Shown one piece after another: positions 43,274 through 51,733 of a stretch of DNA of 64,000 nt (its first letter is position 1; each line of letters starts with the position of its first letter). Below the pieces are notes generated by a model, which saw only the letters and a list, made by a program, of their open reading frames with translations, made no database searches and was not told the origin of the DNA. A program made the translations under genes and the position numbers. The DNA lies in NCBI GenBank assembly GCA_036488875.1, contig DASXGW010000012.1, positions 62,001 to 126,000 of the forward strand, given 5' to 3'. The DNA comes from Candidatus Baltobacteraceae bacterium. GTDB taxonomy: Bacteria > Vulcanimicrobiota > Vulcanimicrobiia > Vulcanimicrobiales > Vulcanimicrobiaceae.

Positions 43274-44506
43274 ATGCGTCGCTTGACCGTTGCGTTTTTA
43301 GTGCTGATCTCCGCCGCGATTCTCGCGGCATGCGGCGATACAGGGGATCATTTCGGGGAGTTCCGTCAGACAACGCCGGGACCGACGGTCGTCAAGAGAC
43401 TTGCGCTGTCGATGCCGATCGTCGCCGGTCCGAACACCAAGCACGCGGTCTTCAAACTGTACATCACGGCCTACACTGGTAAGGGTCAAGCGATACCGCA
43501 AGGAACGACGCTCGCGAATCCGATCACGCTGCACACCAACTGGACGGGCGTGACGTTTGCCGTTAACGGCAAGCAAGTCAACTCGGCCGCGTTCGGATCG
43601 GCGCCGGCGACGATTACGGTAACGTATACCGCACCGTCGGATCCTTGCAATCCGGTGGTCGGCATCGTGGCGTTCAACCAGAACGCCAGTCCGCAAAACG
43701 ACACCTTTAACGTCGTCGCCGATTGTCCGTCGACGAAGCCCTCGGCAACGCCGTCGACTGGACCGACGTCCAAACCGACGAAGTCACCGACGCCGCCGCC
43801 GCAGCCGATCGTGAAGAAGATCTCGCTCGCGATGCCGGCGACGCCGAACCCGCTGAGCCCCGGAACCTTCACGCTCGTCGTAACGGCCTTCGGACCGACC
43901 GGAACGGCGCTCACGCCCGGTACGACGCTCGTTAATCCCATCCAGCTGACGAGCAACTCGTCGTGCAGCATCAGCTACTCGGCAAACGGCACCTCGGGAA
44001 CGTCCGTAACTCTGGCGAAGGCGCCGGGTTCGGTAACCGTTACGTACTCGCCGCCGAGCACGACGTGCACGCCGCCGACGACGATCGTTCTTACGGCCTT
44101 CGACGTCGATGCGTCACCCAACACGGCGCAGTTCTCGATATTAGGAGGAACGGCGACCGTCACCGGGCTCACGCTATCGTTCTTGAACAATCCGGACACG
44201 GCGGCCACGGGCGTGTATCCGCTGTTCGTCGCGGCCTCCGGCTCGGGCGGAACGATTCCGTTCGGTGAGTCGCTCACCAACCCGATCCAGTTCTCGAGCA
44301 ACTCCTGCGCCGTAACGTTTGGGACGACGACCAATCCGGCGACGTTTACGTCGACGTACCGGTTGACGAGCACGCAAACGCAAGTGTACGTGCAGTTCGC
44401 CCCCACGGAGAATCCGACGCACTGTACGCCGGCGGGTGGCGCGAACGTCACCGTCACCGGAATCGCTGCGGGCGGCGTTTCGAATACGGTGAGCTTCCCG
44501 TACTAA
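43274..44506 (+). CDS. lipoprotein with three tandem extracellular repeats
   Basis: 410 residues from ATG 43274. GGTGAGG lies upstream, and the signal peptide ends in the lipobox LAAC. Three related units of about 110 residues follow, opening with VVKRLALSMP, IVKKISLAMP and VTGLTLSFLN. Each continues with an ALTPGTTLVNPIQLTSN-like stretch and a VTVTY.PPS..C.P end; a Ser/Thr/Pro/Lys linker separates units one and two. They are probably Ig-like beta sandwiches. Cysteine pairs recur in each unit. Function is unknown, and the repeat is not one I can name. A strong terminator follows. Confidence 0.78.
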   Translation: MRRLTVAFLVLISAAILAACGDTGDHFGEFRQTTPGPTVVKRLALSMPIVAGPNTKHAVFKLYITAYTGKGQAIPQGTTLANPITLHTNWTGVTFAVNGKQVNSAAFGSAPATITVTYTAPSDPCNPVVGIVAFNQNASPQNDTFNVVADCPSTKPSATPSTGPTSKPTKSPTPPPQPIVKKISLAMPATPNPLSPGTFTLVVTAFGPTGTALTPGTTLVNPIQLTSNSSCSISYSANGTSGTSVTLAKAPGSVTVTYSPPSTTCTPPTTIVLTAFDVDASPNTAQFSILGGTATVTGLTLSFLNNPDTAATGVYPLFVAASGSGGTIPFGESLTNPIQFSSNSCAVTFGTTTNPATFTSTYRLTSTQTQVYVQFAPTENPTHCTPAGGANVTVTGIAAGGVSNTVSFPY

Positions 44507-44532
44507 CGCGTTAACGTCGCGTATACGCGTTG

Positions 44533-44570
44533 ACGAGCGCCGGCACTTTGCCGGCGCTCGTTCGTTTATT
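44533..44570 (+). terminator. intrinsic terminator after the three-repeat lipoprotein
   Basis: ACGAGCGCCGGCA (44533-44545) pairs perfectly with TGCCGGCGCTCGT (44549-44561) around a CTT loop, followed by a T-rich stretch (TCGTTTATT). Confidence 0.9.
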
Positions 44571-44615
44571 CACAATGGCTTTCGGGTAGAGCCTTAGCGT
44601 CCCGGAACAACTATC

Positions 44616-45044
44616 GTGAGCACTAGTTACCGCGCCACCTTCACCAGCGATCCACGAAATGCGTCACTCGCACGTAGGAGCATCGCGAGTTTTGCCTGCG
44701 TGTGCGGCTTCTCTGAAGAAGAGGTCGCGGACATTCGATTAGCGGCTGGAGAAGCGCTCGGCAACGCGGTCGAGCATGGAAAGAGCCCTCGCTCGAGTGG
44801 TTTCTCGGTGCGCTGCACCTTCGACGGCGATCAGCTCGTGGTCGAAGTGCGCGACAACGGTTCCGGCTTCTCGCCCTTCGACGACGTTTCGACTCCGCCG
44901 ATCGATCGCGAACGCGGTCTGGGCATTTATTTAATGCGTCGTTTGATGGACGACGTCTCGTACTCGCACAACGGCACGCTCGTTCGGCTGGCGCGTAAGC
45001 GGCAGGCCGAGGTCGATCAGACCGTTCGAGCGATCTTCGACTAA
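44616..45044 (+). CDS. RsbW-like anti-sigma regulatory ATPase
   Basis: 142 residues from a GTG start. HATPase features: IRLAAGEALGNAVEHG (N box), VEVRDNGSGFSPFDD and RERGLGIYLMRRLMDDVSY. This is a closer match to classical RsbW/SpoIIAB than the protein at 5317. It would sequester a sigma factor or phosphorylate an STAS-domain antagonist. No sigma or STAS gene is adjacent. It lies between a strong terminator and a convergent protease gene, so it is probably a single-gene transcript. Confidence 0.87.
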   Translation: MSTSYRATFTSDPRNASLARRSIASFACVCGFSEEEVADIRLAAGEALGNAVEHGKSPRSSGFSVRCTFDGDQLVVEVRDNGSGFSPFDDVSTPPIDRERGLGIYLMRRLMDDVSYSHNGTLVRLARKRQAEVDQTVRAIFD

Positions 45045-46378
45045 GGCTTCGCCGACGCGATCTTGCGCTGCAACAGCTGCAGCGCCGCGCGCAGTTGCGC
45101 GTCCTTGTCCACGTCGCCGAATCGCGCGTCGCGCGGCTCCTCGACGCGCACGTCGGGATCGATGCCGCGTAGATTGATGTCGCGATGATTCGGCGTCAAA
45201 TAGTGCGCCGTCGTGATTTTGATCGCCGCGCCGTCCGGAAGCGGGGTGAGCGTCTGCATGACACCCTTGCCGTACGTCTTCGTTCCGACTAGATCGCCGA
45301 TGCCGTCGTCCTGCAGAGCTCCGGCCGTGATCTCCGACGCCGACGCCGTATATTGGTTGACCAGCACCGTAACCGGCAACCCAATCGTCGCTTGATTGTC
45401 GGCCTCGATCGTCGTGGCGTGCTCGCCGCGCTCCTCGACGGTCACGAGGGCTTTGTTGGCGATGAATCGCTGGCTGATTCGCAGCGCCGAGTCGACGTAT
45501 CCGCCGCCGTCGTTGCGCAAATCGAACACGAGCGCGCGGGCGCCTTGATCCTTGAGCCGCGTGATCGCGGTATTGAACTCATCCGGCGTTCCTTTTCCAA
45601 ACGCCATCACCCACACGTAGCCGACGTCACCCTGCAGCATGCGGAAAACGACCGTCGGCGGCTGGACTTCCTCGCGCTTGATCGAAAACGCGAGCGGTTG
45701 CGCGTCACCCTGACGCTGCACGTTCACCGCGACGAGCGTTCCGGCGCTTCCGCGCAGCAAACGGCTGGCGTTGTCGACCGTCATGCCTTTCACGACCGTC
45801 CCGTCGATCGCGATAAACACGTCGCCGACGCGCAAACCGGCGTGCTCCGCGGGCGTCCCAGGAACGACGTACGTTACGTGCACGCTACCCGACGCATCGT
45901 CGGCCGCGATCATGACGCCGATGCCGCTGATCTTTTCCGGATCGAGTGCATCGTTGAACTGCCGAAACTGTTCGGGCGTAAAGAACTGCGTGTAGCGATC
46001 GCCGATGGCGTGCGTCATTCCCTCGATCGCGGCGTAGGCGAACTCGGTGACCGGGGCGTGTGCGGAATCGGCGGCCGATGCGATGGCGGCGTCGAGCTCG
46101 GCCATGATTTCGTCGTTTTGTCCGTCCGCGCGCAAGGTCGCGGGCTGGATCGTCGTGCCGTGTTTGCGGGCCGCGGCGACGAGCGCGTCGGAAGCGGCGG
46201 CCAGCAGCGTCTGCGGATCGACGGGATCGTAGTAACTCGACGTCAGGAGCCGATAGCTTTCGTGAACGTCGGCGGCAACCGGACCGGGAATCGGTTGGTC
46301 GGGCGCCGCCCCCAAACAAAAGAACAGAGACATGGCAAACGCGGCCATCGGCCGCGCTGCGGAAAAGGTTCTCGTCAT
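45041..46378 (-). CDS. ctpA: S41-family C-terminal processing protease
   Basis: 445 residues from ATG 46378 with an N-terminal signal peptide. In order: an N-terminal helical part, a PDZ domain (about 145-235; GIGVMIAADDASGSVHVTYVV, GLRVGDVFIAIDG), and the tail-specific protease core with LVFDLRNDGGGYV, the nucleophile in YTASASEITAGALQD and the Lys in TKTYGKGVMQT. It trims or degrades proteins outside the membrane. It follows tsaC by 28 bases on the same strand. Confidence 0.93.
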   Translation of the reverse strand: MTRTFSAARPMAAFAMSLFFCLGAAPDQPIPGPVAADVHESYRLLTSSYYDPVDPQTLLAAASDALVAAARKHGTTIQPATLRADGQNDEIMAELDAAIASAADSAHAPVTEFAYAAIEGMTHAIGDRYTQFFTPEQFRQFNDALDPEKISGIGVMIAADDASGSVHVTYVVPGTPAEHAGLRVGDVFIAIDGTVVKGMTVDNASRLLRGSAGTLVAVNVQRQGDAQPLAFSIKREEVQPPTVVFRMLQGDVGYVWVMAFGKGTPDEFNTAITRLKDQGARALVFDLRNDGGGYVDSALRISQRFIANKALVTVEERGEHATTIEADNQATIGLPVTVLVNQYTASASEITAGALQDDGIGDLVGTKTYGKGVMQTLTPLPDGAAIKITTAHYLTPNHRDINLRGIDPDVRVEEPRDARFGDVDKDAQLRAALQLLQRKIASAKP

Positions 46379-46406
46379 CGCTATTCCTCTATCGGCCAAA
46401 CCCAAG

Positions 46407-47360
46407 TCAAGCTGAGGCTACGGCGCGGCGCAGGCGTTCCATCATCGCCGCGCCGAGCCCCGTCTCCGGCAGCGGCTCCGCGTCAATGCGCGACGGTCCC
46501 GCCGCGTCGAGATCGTGCATACACTCAAAGAAACGAGCGGCCGCCTCGCGTAGTTCGCCGCGCTCGGATAATACGCGTACGTGGGCGTACCCTGCGGGGG
46601 CGTCGCGGAACGCTAGTGCCGCCGCTCCCGCTCGGTCGTCCGACGGCACGGCTGCGAACTCGACGATCCGAACCGGGGTCGCGGGGGCGTAGTGTTGCGG
46701 GAGCCGGCCTGGCGAAAGCGGCGACGCTTCGCCCTCGGGCTCGGAGAGGGGACCGGCGACCGCTTCGATCTCCTCGACCGCAATGGCGCCGCGGCGCAGC
46801 AGTTCGGGCCGAGGGGTGAGGCGTACGATCGTCGACTCCAAGCCGAAGTCGCTGGGGCCTCCGTCGAGGATGAGATCGGCACGGTCGCCCAACATGCGCG
46901 CGACGTGCTGCGCACGAGTCGGACTCAGGTAGCCGAATGGATTGGCACTTGGAGCTGCCAGTGGCCGGGCGGCAAGCTCGAGCAGCGCGCGAGCGACGGG
47001 ATGGGCCGGCATGCGAACCGCGACGGTCGGCAAACCCGCGGTAACGATTTCCGGGACCTCCGGGCGTTTGCTCAGCACCAGCGTAAGCGGCCCGGGCCAG
47101 AAGCGGGCCGCAAGCTCCGAGGCCGCGGGTGAGATGTCGGCTGCGACGCGCCGGAGCATCGCTTCGTCGAGAACGTGAACGATCAGCGGATCGAACGCGG
47201 GCCGGCCTTTGATTTCGAAGATGCGTGCGACGGCTTTCGCGTCGAACGCGTCGGCGCCGAGCCCGTAGACGGTTTCCGTCGGAAAGGCGACCACGCCGCC
47301 GGCGCGCAGCAGCGATGCTGCGCGGTTTAGGCTTTCGGCGTTCGCGTCGACGACGGGCAC
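46407..47360 (-). CDS. tsaC: L-threonylcarbamoyladenylate synthase (Sua5/TsaC)
   Basis: 317 residues: a YrdC domain (VVAFPTETVYGLGADAFD, KGRPAFDPLIVHV, RFWPGPLTLVL, AAPSANPFGYLSPT, DGGPSDFGLESTIV) plus the C-terminal Sua5 extension (LPQHYAPATPVRIVE). This is the longer Sua5 type. It makes the threonylcarbamoyl-AMP used for the t6A37 modification of ANN-decoding tRNAs. It begins four bases after the small exported protein gene. Confidence 0.94.
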   Translation of the reverse strand: MPVVDANAESLNRAASLLRAGGVVAFPTETVYGLGADAFDAKAVARIFEIKGRPAFDPLIVHVLDEAMLRRVAADISPAASELAARFWPGPLTLVLSKRPEVPEIVTAGLPTVAVRMPAHPVARALLELAARPLAAPSANPFGYLSPTRAQHVARMLGDRADLILDGGPSDFGLESTIVRLTPRPELLRRGAIAVEEIEAVAGPLSEPEGEASPLSPGRLPQHYAPATPVRIVEFAAVPSDDRAGAAALAFRDAPAGYAHVRVLSERGELREAAARFFECMHDLDAAGPSRIDAEPLPETGLGAAMMERLRRAVASA

Positions 47361-47364
47361 ACCG

Positions 47365-47643
47365 TTATTGAACTACGTAAACCGGAACGATACCTTTGAT
47401 CAGCGAGACTTTGATGACGTCGTTCGTCTTCACTTTGTTGAAATCGATGTTGCTGCGCGCGATCAACGTCGTCTCGACGCCGTTCTGCATCACGACCAGA
47501 ACGTGCTGCGAGTCTTGCACCTTCTCGACTTTGACGACGTAGGTGCCGTCCGGAATCAAACCGGAATCCACCGTTGCGGCAAACGATGCGACCGGCGCGA
47601 TGGCCGCAGCAGCGAACAACATGGTGGCAGCGAGCTTCTTCAA
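47365..47643 (-). CDS. small exported protein of unknown function
   Basis: 92 residues. A TTG at 47643 is the likely start: GGAGG lies five bases upstream and it yields MKKLAATMLFAAAAIAPVAS, a classic Sec signal cleaved after SFA. The mature part of about 70 residues (IPDGTYVVKVEKVQDSQHV, NGVETTLIARSNIDF, DVIKVSLIKGIVPVYVV) looks like a small beta barrel. I recognise no family. A 131-base leader containing a stable hairpin precedes it. Confidence 0.72.
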   Translation of the reverse strand: MKKLAATMLFAAAAIAPVASFAATVDSGLIPDGTYVVKVEKVQDSQHVLVVMQNGVETTLIARSNIDFNKVKTNDVIKVSLIKGIVPVYVVQ

Positions 47644-47712
47644 ACGATCCTCCGAAAAACGAAGTGAAACTGTTTGGAGAGCATGCCTTCCGCGCACACG
47701 TCGCGGATACGA

Positions 47713-47732
47713 CCGAAGGGGCACCCCTCCGG
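47713..47732 (-). other. hairpin between phzF and the small exported gene
   Basis: On the plus strand CCGAAGGGG (47713-47721) faces CCCCTCCGG (47724-47732), nine pairs including one G-U type mismatch and a minimal loop. It could end the phzF transcript or lie in the leader of the small exported protein. There is no T run after it. Confidence 0.4.
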
Positions 47733-47774
47733 CCAAAAAGCCGAACCTTTACAGAAAGCGCCTTGCAGCGCCGG

Positions 47775-48650
47775 TTAAGACGGAACTCTGAGTTTCCCCT
47801 CGCCCATGAAGACGGCGCTGCCGCCGACTTCCACGGCGCGAAGGTCGTTGCCGTCCCACGCGAGTTTGACGTGCAGCACCGACCGCCGGCCCATCGCCAC
47901 GCCTTGTTCGGCCGTGAATCGCTCCTTGCGCTCGAGCTTGTCGTGTCGTGCCAGATAGGCGTAGAGCGGACCGGTGGCGCTTCCGGTCGCCGGGTCTTCG
48001 GCGATGCCGAACATCGGCGCGAACATGCGCGCGTACGCGCCGTCGCTGGACTGCGCGAAGCAATAGGCGTCCACGATCGGGGCCCAGGGCAGCAGCCGGC
48101 GAATCGCGCTCGTATCGTAGATGGCTGCGTCCACGGCCTCCTTCGATACCAGCGGCACGTACAAGAAGATGTTGCCGGCACCGGCAAACTCGCACGGAAG
48201 ATCGTCGCGCACGTCGCCGGTGTCGAGGCCCAAGATGGCGGCGGCGTCCGGCCGGCTGACGGTGCCGCCGAACTCCACCGGCGGCGTCGTGAGCCACGCG
48301 GTGGTGGGCTTTGTGCGCTCGACGCGGATCGCCACGTCGCCGATCTTTTCGCGCAGCACGAACTCCGTTTCGTTCGGTCCGATCCACCAGAGGTGATCGA
48401 CGAGGGCGATCGAGGCACCGACGGTAGGGTGTCCCGCAAACGGCACTTCGGCCAGCGGCGTAAAGATGCGCAGCGATGCGACGACGTCCTCGGCCGGCGT
48501 CAAGAAGACGCTTTCGGCGAGATTGAGCTCGCGCGCGACGCGCTGCATCGTCGCGTCGTCCAGCGCGGCATCGGGAAATACTGCGAGTTGATTGCCGGCA
48601 AACGCCACGTCGGTGAAGACGTCGAACAGCATGTACCTCACTTCGCGCAT
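47775..48650 (-). CDS. PhzF-family isomerase
   Basis: 291 residues with the twin-domain diaminopimelate-epimerase-like fold of PhzF. The start has FDVFTDVAFAGNQLAVF, the catalytic Glu lies in ARELNLAESVFLT, followed by FTPLAEVPFAGHPTVG and MFGIAEDPATGSATGPL. PhzF itself isomerises a phenazine precursor, but most relatives have unknown substrates and no other phenazine genes are here. An internal ATG at 48632 is an alternative start. It is divergent from the polyketide synthase gene. Confidence 0.87.
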   Translation of the reverse strand: MREVRYMLFDVFTDVAFAGNQLAVFPDAALDDATMQRVARELNLAESVFLTPAEDVVASLRIFTPLAEVPFAGHPTVGASIALVDHLWWIGPNETEFVLREKIGDVAIRVERTKPTTAWLTTPPVEFGGTVSRPDAAAILGLDTGDVRDDLPCEFAGAGNIFLYVPLVSKEAVDAAIYDTSAIRRLLPWAPIVDAYCFAQSSDGAYARMFAPMFGIAEDPATGSATGPLYAYLARHDKLERKERFTAEQGVAMGRRSVLHVKLAWDGNDLRAVEVGGSAVFMGEGKLRVPS

Positions 48651-48780
48651 ATAAAGTTGACTCTAGTTACCTTTCAGTGATGCTTGGTTTGCCAAATGGG
48701 TCTTAATCACTAACGGAAAGCTCATGCGCTACTCAGGCGCTAGCTGCATCCGCCGATTTACTATATGCTCTAACGGCTCT
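48651..48780. promoter_or_regulatory. divergent promoter region, phzF / polyketide synthase
   Basis: This 130-base gap is AT-richer than its surroundings. Toward the right, TTGACT (48657-48662) with a weak ATGCTT 17 bases later is one candidate promoter; TATGCT at 48764-48769 is a possible -10 only twelve bases before the synthase ATG, which would give an almost leaderless mRNA. Both assignments are tentative. Confidence 0.35.
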
Positions 48781-50052
48781 ATGACTCCGGACAGATCATC
48801 CGCTTTCGCGCAACCGCGGACCGCAACCCACGACGCCGGCACCATCGAAGGGGCCGCGCCGCTGCGCGTTCCGGTGGTGCTTTCCGATTTCCAGCGCGTC
48901 CAGCTTACCGAGCCCTGTCCGCAAGACGAGCTCAAGCGCATCCAAGTGCACTTCATGACCTTGGCGCAGTCCGCCAAGCGCGGTTTGACCTCGGCGACCG
49001 AGCGCGAGGCGATGGGCCAAACGATCGCCGATCGCATGGAACGCTTCGGAACCTCGGCCGAATACATTGCGGCGCGCCAGGTCAGCGTTTTGAGCTCCTA
49101 CTTCGTCAAACACATCGACGGCGCGACGGGAGCGGTCGCGCAATACGGCGGCTTGCGCACGCCGACCGGCGAAATGCTCGACGCCAGGATGTCGCTCTTC
49201 GAAGACACCGCGGAGACCGTTTTCGAACGCATCTACGCCGAAGCCACGGCCGCGCCCGACGATATCGTGCACGTCAGCTGCTCCGGTTATCTCTCGCCCA
49301 GCCCCGTACAGACCTATTTGTCTAAACGCAGCTGGTATCGCACCGGGGTCACGCATTCGTATCACATGGGATGTTACGGTGCGTTCCCGGCAGTTCGCAC
49401 CGCGGTCGGCCTAGTCGGCTCGTCGTACTCGTCGCTTCCGCAGCCTAGACGGCGCGTGGATTTGGTGCACACCGAGTTTCTTTCGCTGCACTTCGACCTG
49501 CTCGGCGAAGCGCCCGACAACTTCGTTACCTCGACGCTGTTTGCCGACGGTTTCATCAAGTACACCGCGTCGCCGCAGGCCGAGTTCGCGCGCACCGGCA
49601 AGAGCGGACTGCAGGTTCTGGCGATCGAGGAACAAATTCTTCCCGCTTCGCTTCCGGAAATGACCTTGCGCCCGGGACCGTTCCAGTTCGACATGTCGCT
49701 ATCGAAGAAGGTTCCGTTTTTGATCCGCGACAACGTCGGCGATTTCGTGACGTCGCTCTGCGGCCAAGCCGGCCTCGACTTCGAGAGCGCAAAAGGCGAC
49801 ATGGTCTTCGCAATTCATCCCGGCGGTCCGGCGATTCTCAACCAAATCCGCAACAAGCTGGGCATTGACGAATCGCAGATCGCATTGAGCCGTCAGGTGC
49901 TTCGCGATCACGGCAATATGGCTTCGGCCACCGCACCCCATATCTGGCAGCGCATCGCCGAATCGCCCGAGATTCCGGCGGGGACGAAGGTCCTTAGCAT
50001 GGCCTTCGGACCCGGGCTGACAGTAATCGGGGCCATTTTCGAAAAAGTCTAG
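48781..50052 (+). CDS. type III polyketide synthase (chalcone-synthase-like)
   Basis: 423 residues from ATG 48781. The thiolase-fold catalytic triad is visible: Cys198 in HMGCYGAFPAVRTA, His346 in FAIHPGGPAIL and Asn379 in RDHGNMASATAPHIW. FADGFIKY corresponds to the FGDGAAA block, and the C-terminal GPGLTVIGAIFEKV to the usual GFGPG.T.E. These homodimeric enzymes extend a CoA starter with malonyl-CoA and cyclise it to pyrones, resorcinols or quinolones. The sequence is divergent, so no product is implied. A further in-frame ATG (48724) lies upstream of the likely promoter. Sulfotransferase and methyltransferase genes follow. Confidence 0.85.
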   Translation: MTPDRSSAFAQPRTATHDAGTIEGAAPLRVPVVLSDFQRVQLTEPCPQDELKRIQVHFMTLAQSAKRGLTSATEREAMGQTIADRMERFGTSAEYIAARQVSVLSSYFVKHIDGATGAVAQYGGLRTPTGEMLDARMSLFEDTAETVFERIYAEATAAPDDIVHVSCSGYLSPSPVQTYLSKRSWYRTGVTHSYHMGCYGAFPAVRTAVGLVGSSYSSLPQPRRRVDLVHTEFLSLHFDLLGEAPDNFVTSTLFADGFIKYTASPQAEFARTGKSGLQVLAIEEQILPASLPEMTLRPGPFQFDMSLSKKVPFLIRDNVGDFVTSLCGQAGLDFESAKGDMVFAIHPGGPAILNQIRNKLGIDESQIALSRQVLRDHGNMASATAPHIWQRIAESPEIPAGTKVLSMAFGPGLTVIGAIFEKV

Positions 50053-50059
50053 GAGCTCG

Positions 50060-51217
50060 ATGGCCAGTAACGATACGAAGCCGCAGCGCTTCTCGGTTCC
50101 TCCTGCATTCTATTGGGGCGTTCGCGGCGTGCACGCCGGTGCCGGATTCTTCGTGGGCCTTGGCAACCTGGAGTCGAAGCTGCTCGCAGGCAAGCTGCGC
50201 GGCGCCGCCATCGACCGGCCGATTTATATCTGCGGCCTTCCGCGCGCGGGCACGACGATCTCGCTGCAGATGCTCAGCGAGCATCCCGACGTCGGAACGC
50301 ACAAGTACGCCGATTTCTTGATGCCGTACGCGCCGTACGCCTGGAACTGGATCTTTCCGAAGGTACCGGTCAACACGATGAAGGAGCCGGTCGCGCGCAT
50401 TCATCGCGATCGCATATCGGTTACCCGCGATAGCGTCGAGATGGTCGAAGAGATTATTTGGGACAGATTCTTCGATCTCTACGACGAGTCGCAGCCCAGC
50501 ACGCTCGACGCGACTACGTCGAACCCCGCGTTTGAAAAGTTCTATCGCGAAAACATCGCCAAGCTGCTGCTCGTGCATCGTCGCTCGCGGTACGCGTCGA
50601 AGGCGATTATGTGCGTGTTGCGGATGCAGTACATCCGCAAGCTCTTTCCAAGCGCGCGTTTCCTGCTGTACGTTCGCAACCCGGTCGACCAGATAGCCTC
50701 GATTCTCAAACAAGACCGCATCTTCGACGAAGTAGCGGCCAACGATCCGCGGCAAATCGAGATTCTCGAAATGACGGCGCACCACGAGTTCGGTTCGCAT
50801 CAAGTGCTCGCCAACGTCGGCAACGGGGAGCAGATCCGCGAGATCCGCGCGATGCTCGACGGCGGCGACAAGGTTCGCGCTCGCATTCGCATTTGGGCGT
50901 ACATTTACGACTACGTGCTGCGGCTACTCGCGGCGGATCCGTCGCTTCGCGAGGCGGTCGAGGTCGTACGGTACGAGGATCTCTGCAGTACGCCTTCCGA
51001 GACCATCGATCGCATCGTCGCACATACCGGGCTGGCCGAAGAGCCGTTCCGCGCGACGCGCGCGGCGTACGTCGAGAAATTATCGTTCCCAGACTACTAC
51101 AAGCCGAGCTTCAGCCCGGCCGAGCTGGCGGACATCGTCAACGTTACGGGCGACGTCGCCGCCAAGTTCGGTTACGACGTCGAAGCGCTCGCGGCGAGGA
51201 GCGGCGCGCCGGCGTGA
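50060..51217 (+). CDS. PAPS-dependent sulfotransferase-like protein
   Basis: 385 residues, starting eight bases after the polyketide synthase. The PAPS 5'-phosphosulfate loop is CGLPRAGTTISLQML (about residues 57-71), and the 3'-phosphate region is LFPSARFLLYVRNPVDQIAS (Arg and Ser). Near the C-terminus VVRYEDLCSTPSETIDRI is typical of bacterial sulfotransferases. It should move a sulfo group from PAPS to a hydroxyl. Its location inside the polyketide trio suggests the polyketide as acceptor. Its stop overlaps the next start (GTGA). Confidence 0.86.
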   Translation: MASNDTKPQRFSVPPAFYWGVRGVHAGAGFFVGLGNLESKLLAGKLRGAAIDRPIYICGLPRAGTTISLQMLSEHPDVGTHKYADFLMPYAPYAWNWIFPKVPVNTMKEPVARIHRDRISVTRDSVEMVEEIIWDRFFDLYDESQPSTLDATTSNPAFEKFYRENIAKLLLVHRRSRYASKAIMCVLRMQYIRKLFPSARFLLYVRNPVDQIASILKQDRIFDEVAANDPRQIEILEMTAHHEFGSHQVLANVGNGEQIREIRAMLDGGDKVRARIRIWAYIYDYVLRLLAADPSLREAVEVVRYEDLCSTPSETIDRIVAHTGLAEEPFRATRAAYVEKLSFPDYYKPSFSPAELADIVNVTGDVAAKFGYDVEALAARSGAPA

Positions 51218-51708
51218 GCGTGCTGTGGATCGCGCTCGCGGTCGTCGCCGCGCAGCGGATCGTCACAGTGATCTACTCCGCCGGCAATACGAAGAAGATG
51301 CTCGCCGCAGGCGGCGTCGAGGTTGGCAAGGCTCAATTCCCGACGATCGCGTTGGCGCAGTTCGCGTGGCTGGCGAGTATGGCTATCCTCATACCGGCGC
51401 ACGGGAATCCCAACTGGTGGATTCTCGGCGCCGCGGCGATGGTTGAGATCTTTCATTCCTGGGCGATCGCCTCGCTCGGACCGTACTGGTCGACGCGCGT
51501 CGTGCTCGTTCCGGGCGCGCGGCTGGTACGCCGCGGACCGTACGGCATTCTTCGACATCCGAACTACGTCGCCGTCTTGGCCGAGATCGTGCTGCTGCCG
51601 GCTGCGTTCGGCCGCTGGGATATCGGCCTTATCTTTGGGGCGCTGTACGCGTCGCTGATTCTGTGGCGCATTCGGGACGAGGATCGTCTCCTCGCCCCGG
51701 CGCGATAG
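51214..51708 (+). CDS. isoprenylcysteine-carboxyl-methyltransferase-like membrane protein
   Basis: 164 residues from GTG 51214 overlapping the sulfotransferase stop. It has four to five membrane helices and the ICMT core GARLVRRGPYGILRHPNYVAVLAEI, where the RHPNY motif binds SAM; the end is RIRDEDRLLAPAR. In bacteria this family is coupled to type III polyketide synthases (BpsB in Bacillus, SrsB in Streptomyces), where it methylates the phenolic or pyrone oxygen. That pairing here strongly suggests a methylated lipidic polyketide. Confidence 0.85.
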   Translation: MSVLWIALAVVAAQRIVTVIYSAGNTKKMLAAGGVEVGKAQFPTIALAQFAWLASMAILIPAHGNPNWWILGAAAMVEIFHSWAIASLGPYWSTRVVLVPGARLVRRGPYGILRHPNYVAVLAEIVLLPAAFGRWDIGLIFGALYASLILWRIRDEDRLLAPAR

Positions 51709-51733
51709 CGTCCGTCGCAACCGCGAAACGCCG

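Noticed and set aside
45353-46819. 488-codon plus-strand frame opposite the protease and tsaC
   Set aside because: It is fully antisense to two conserved genes and has shadow-type composition.
47775-48650. Phenazine biosynthesis gene
   Set aside because: It is PhzF fold only; no other phz genes are in the window and most PhzF relatives are not phenazine enzymes.
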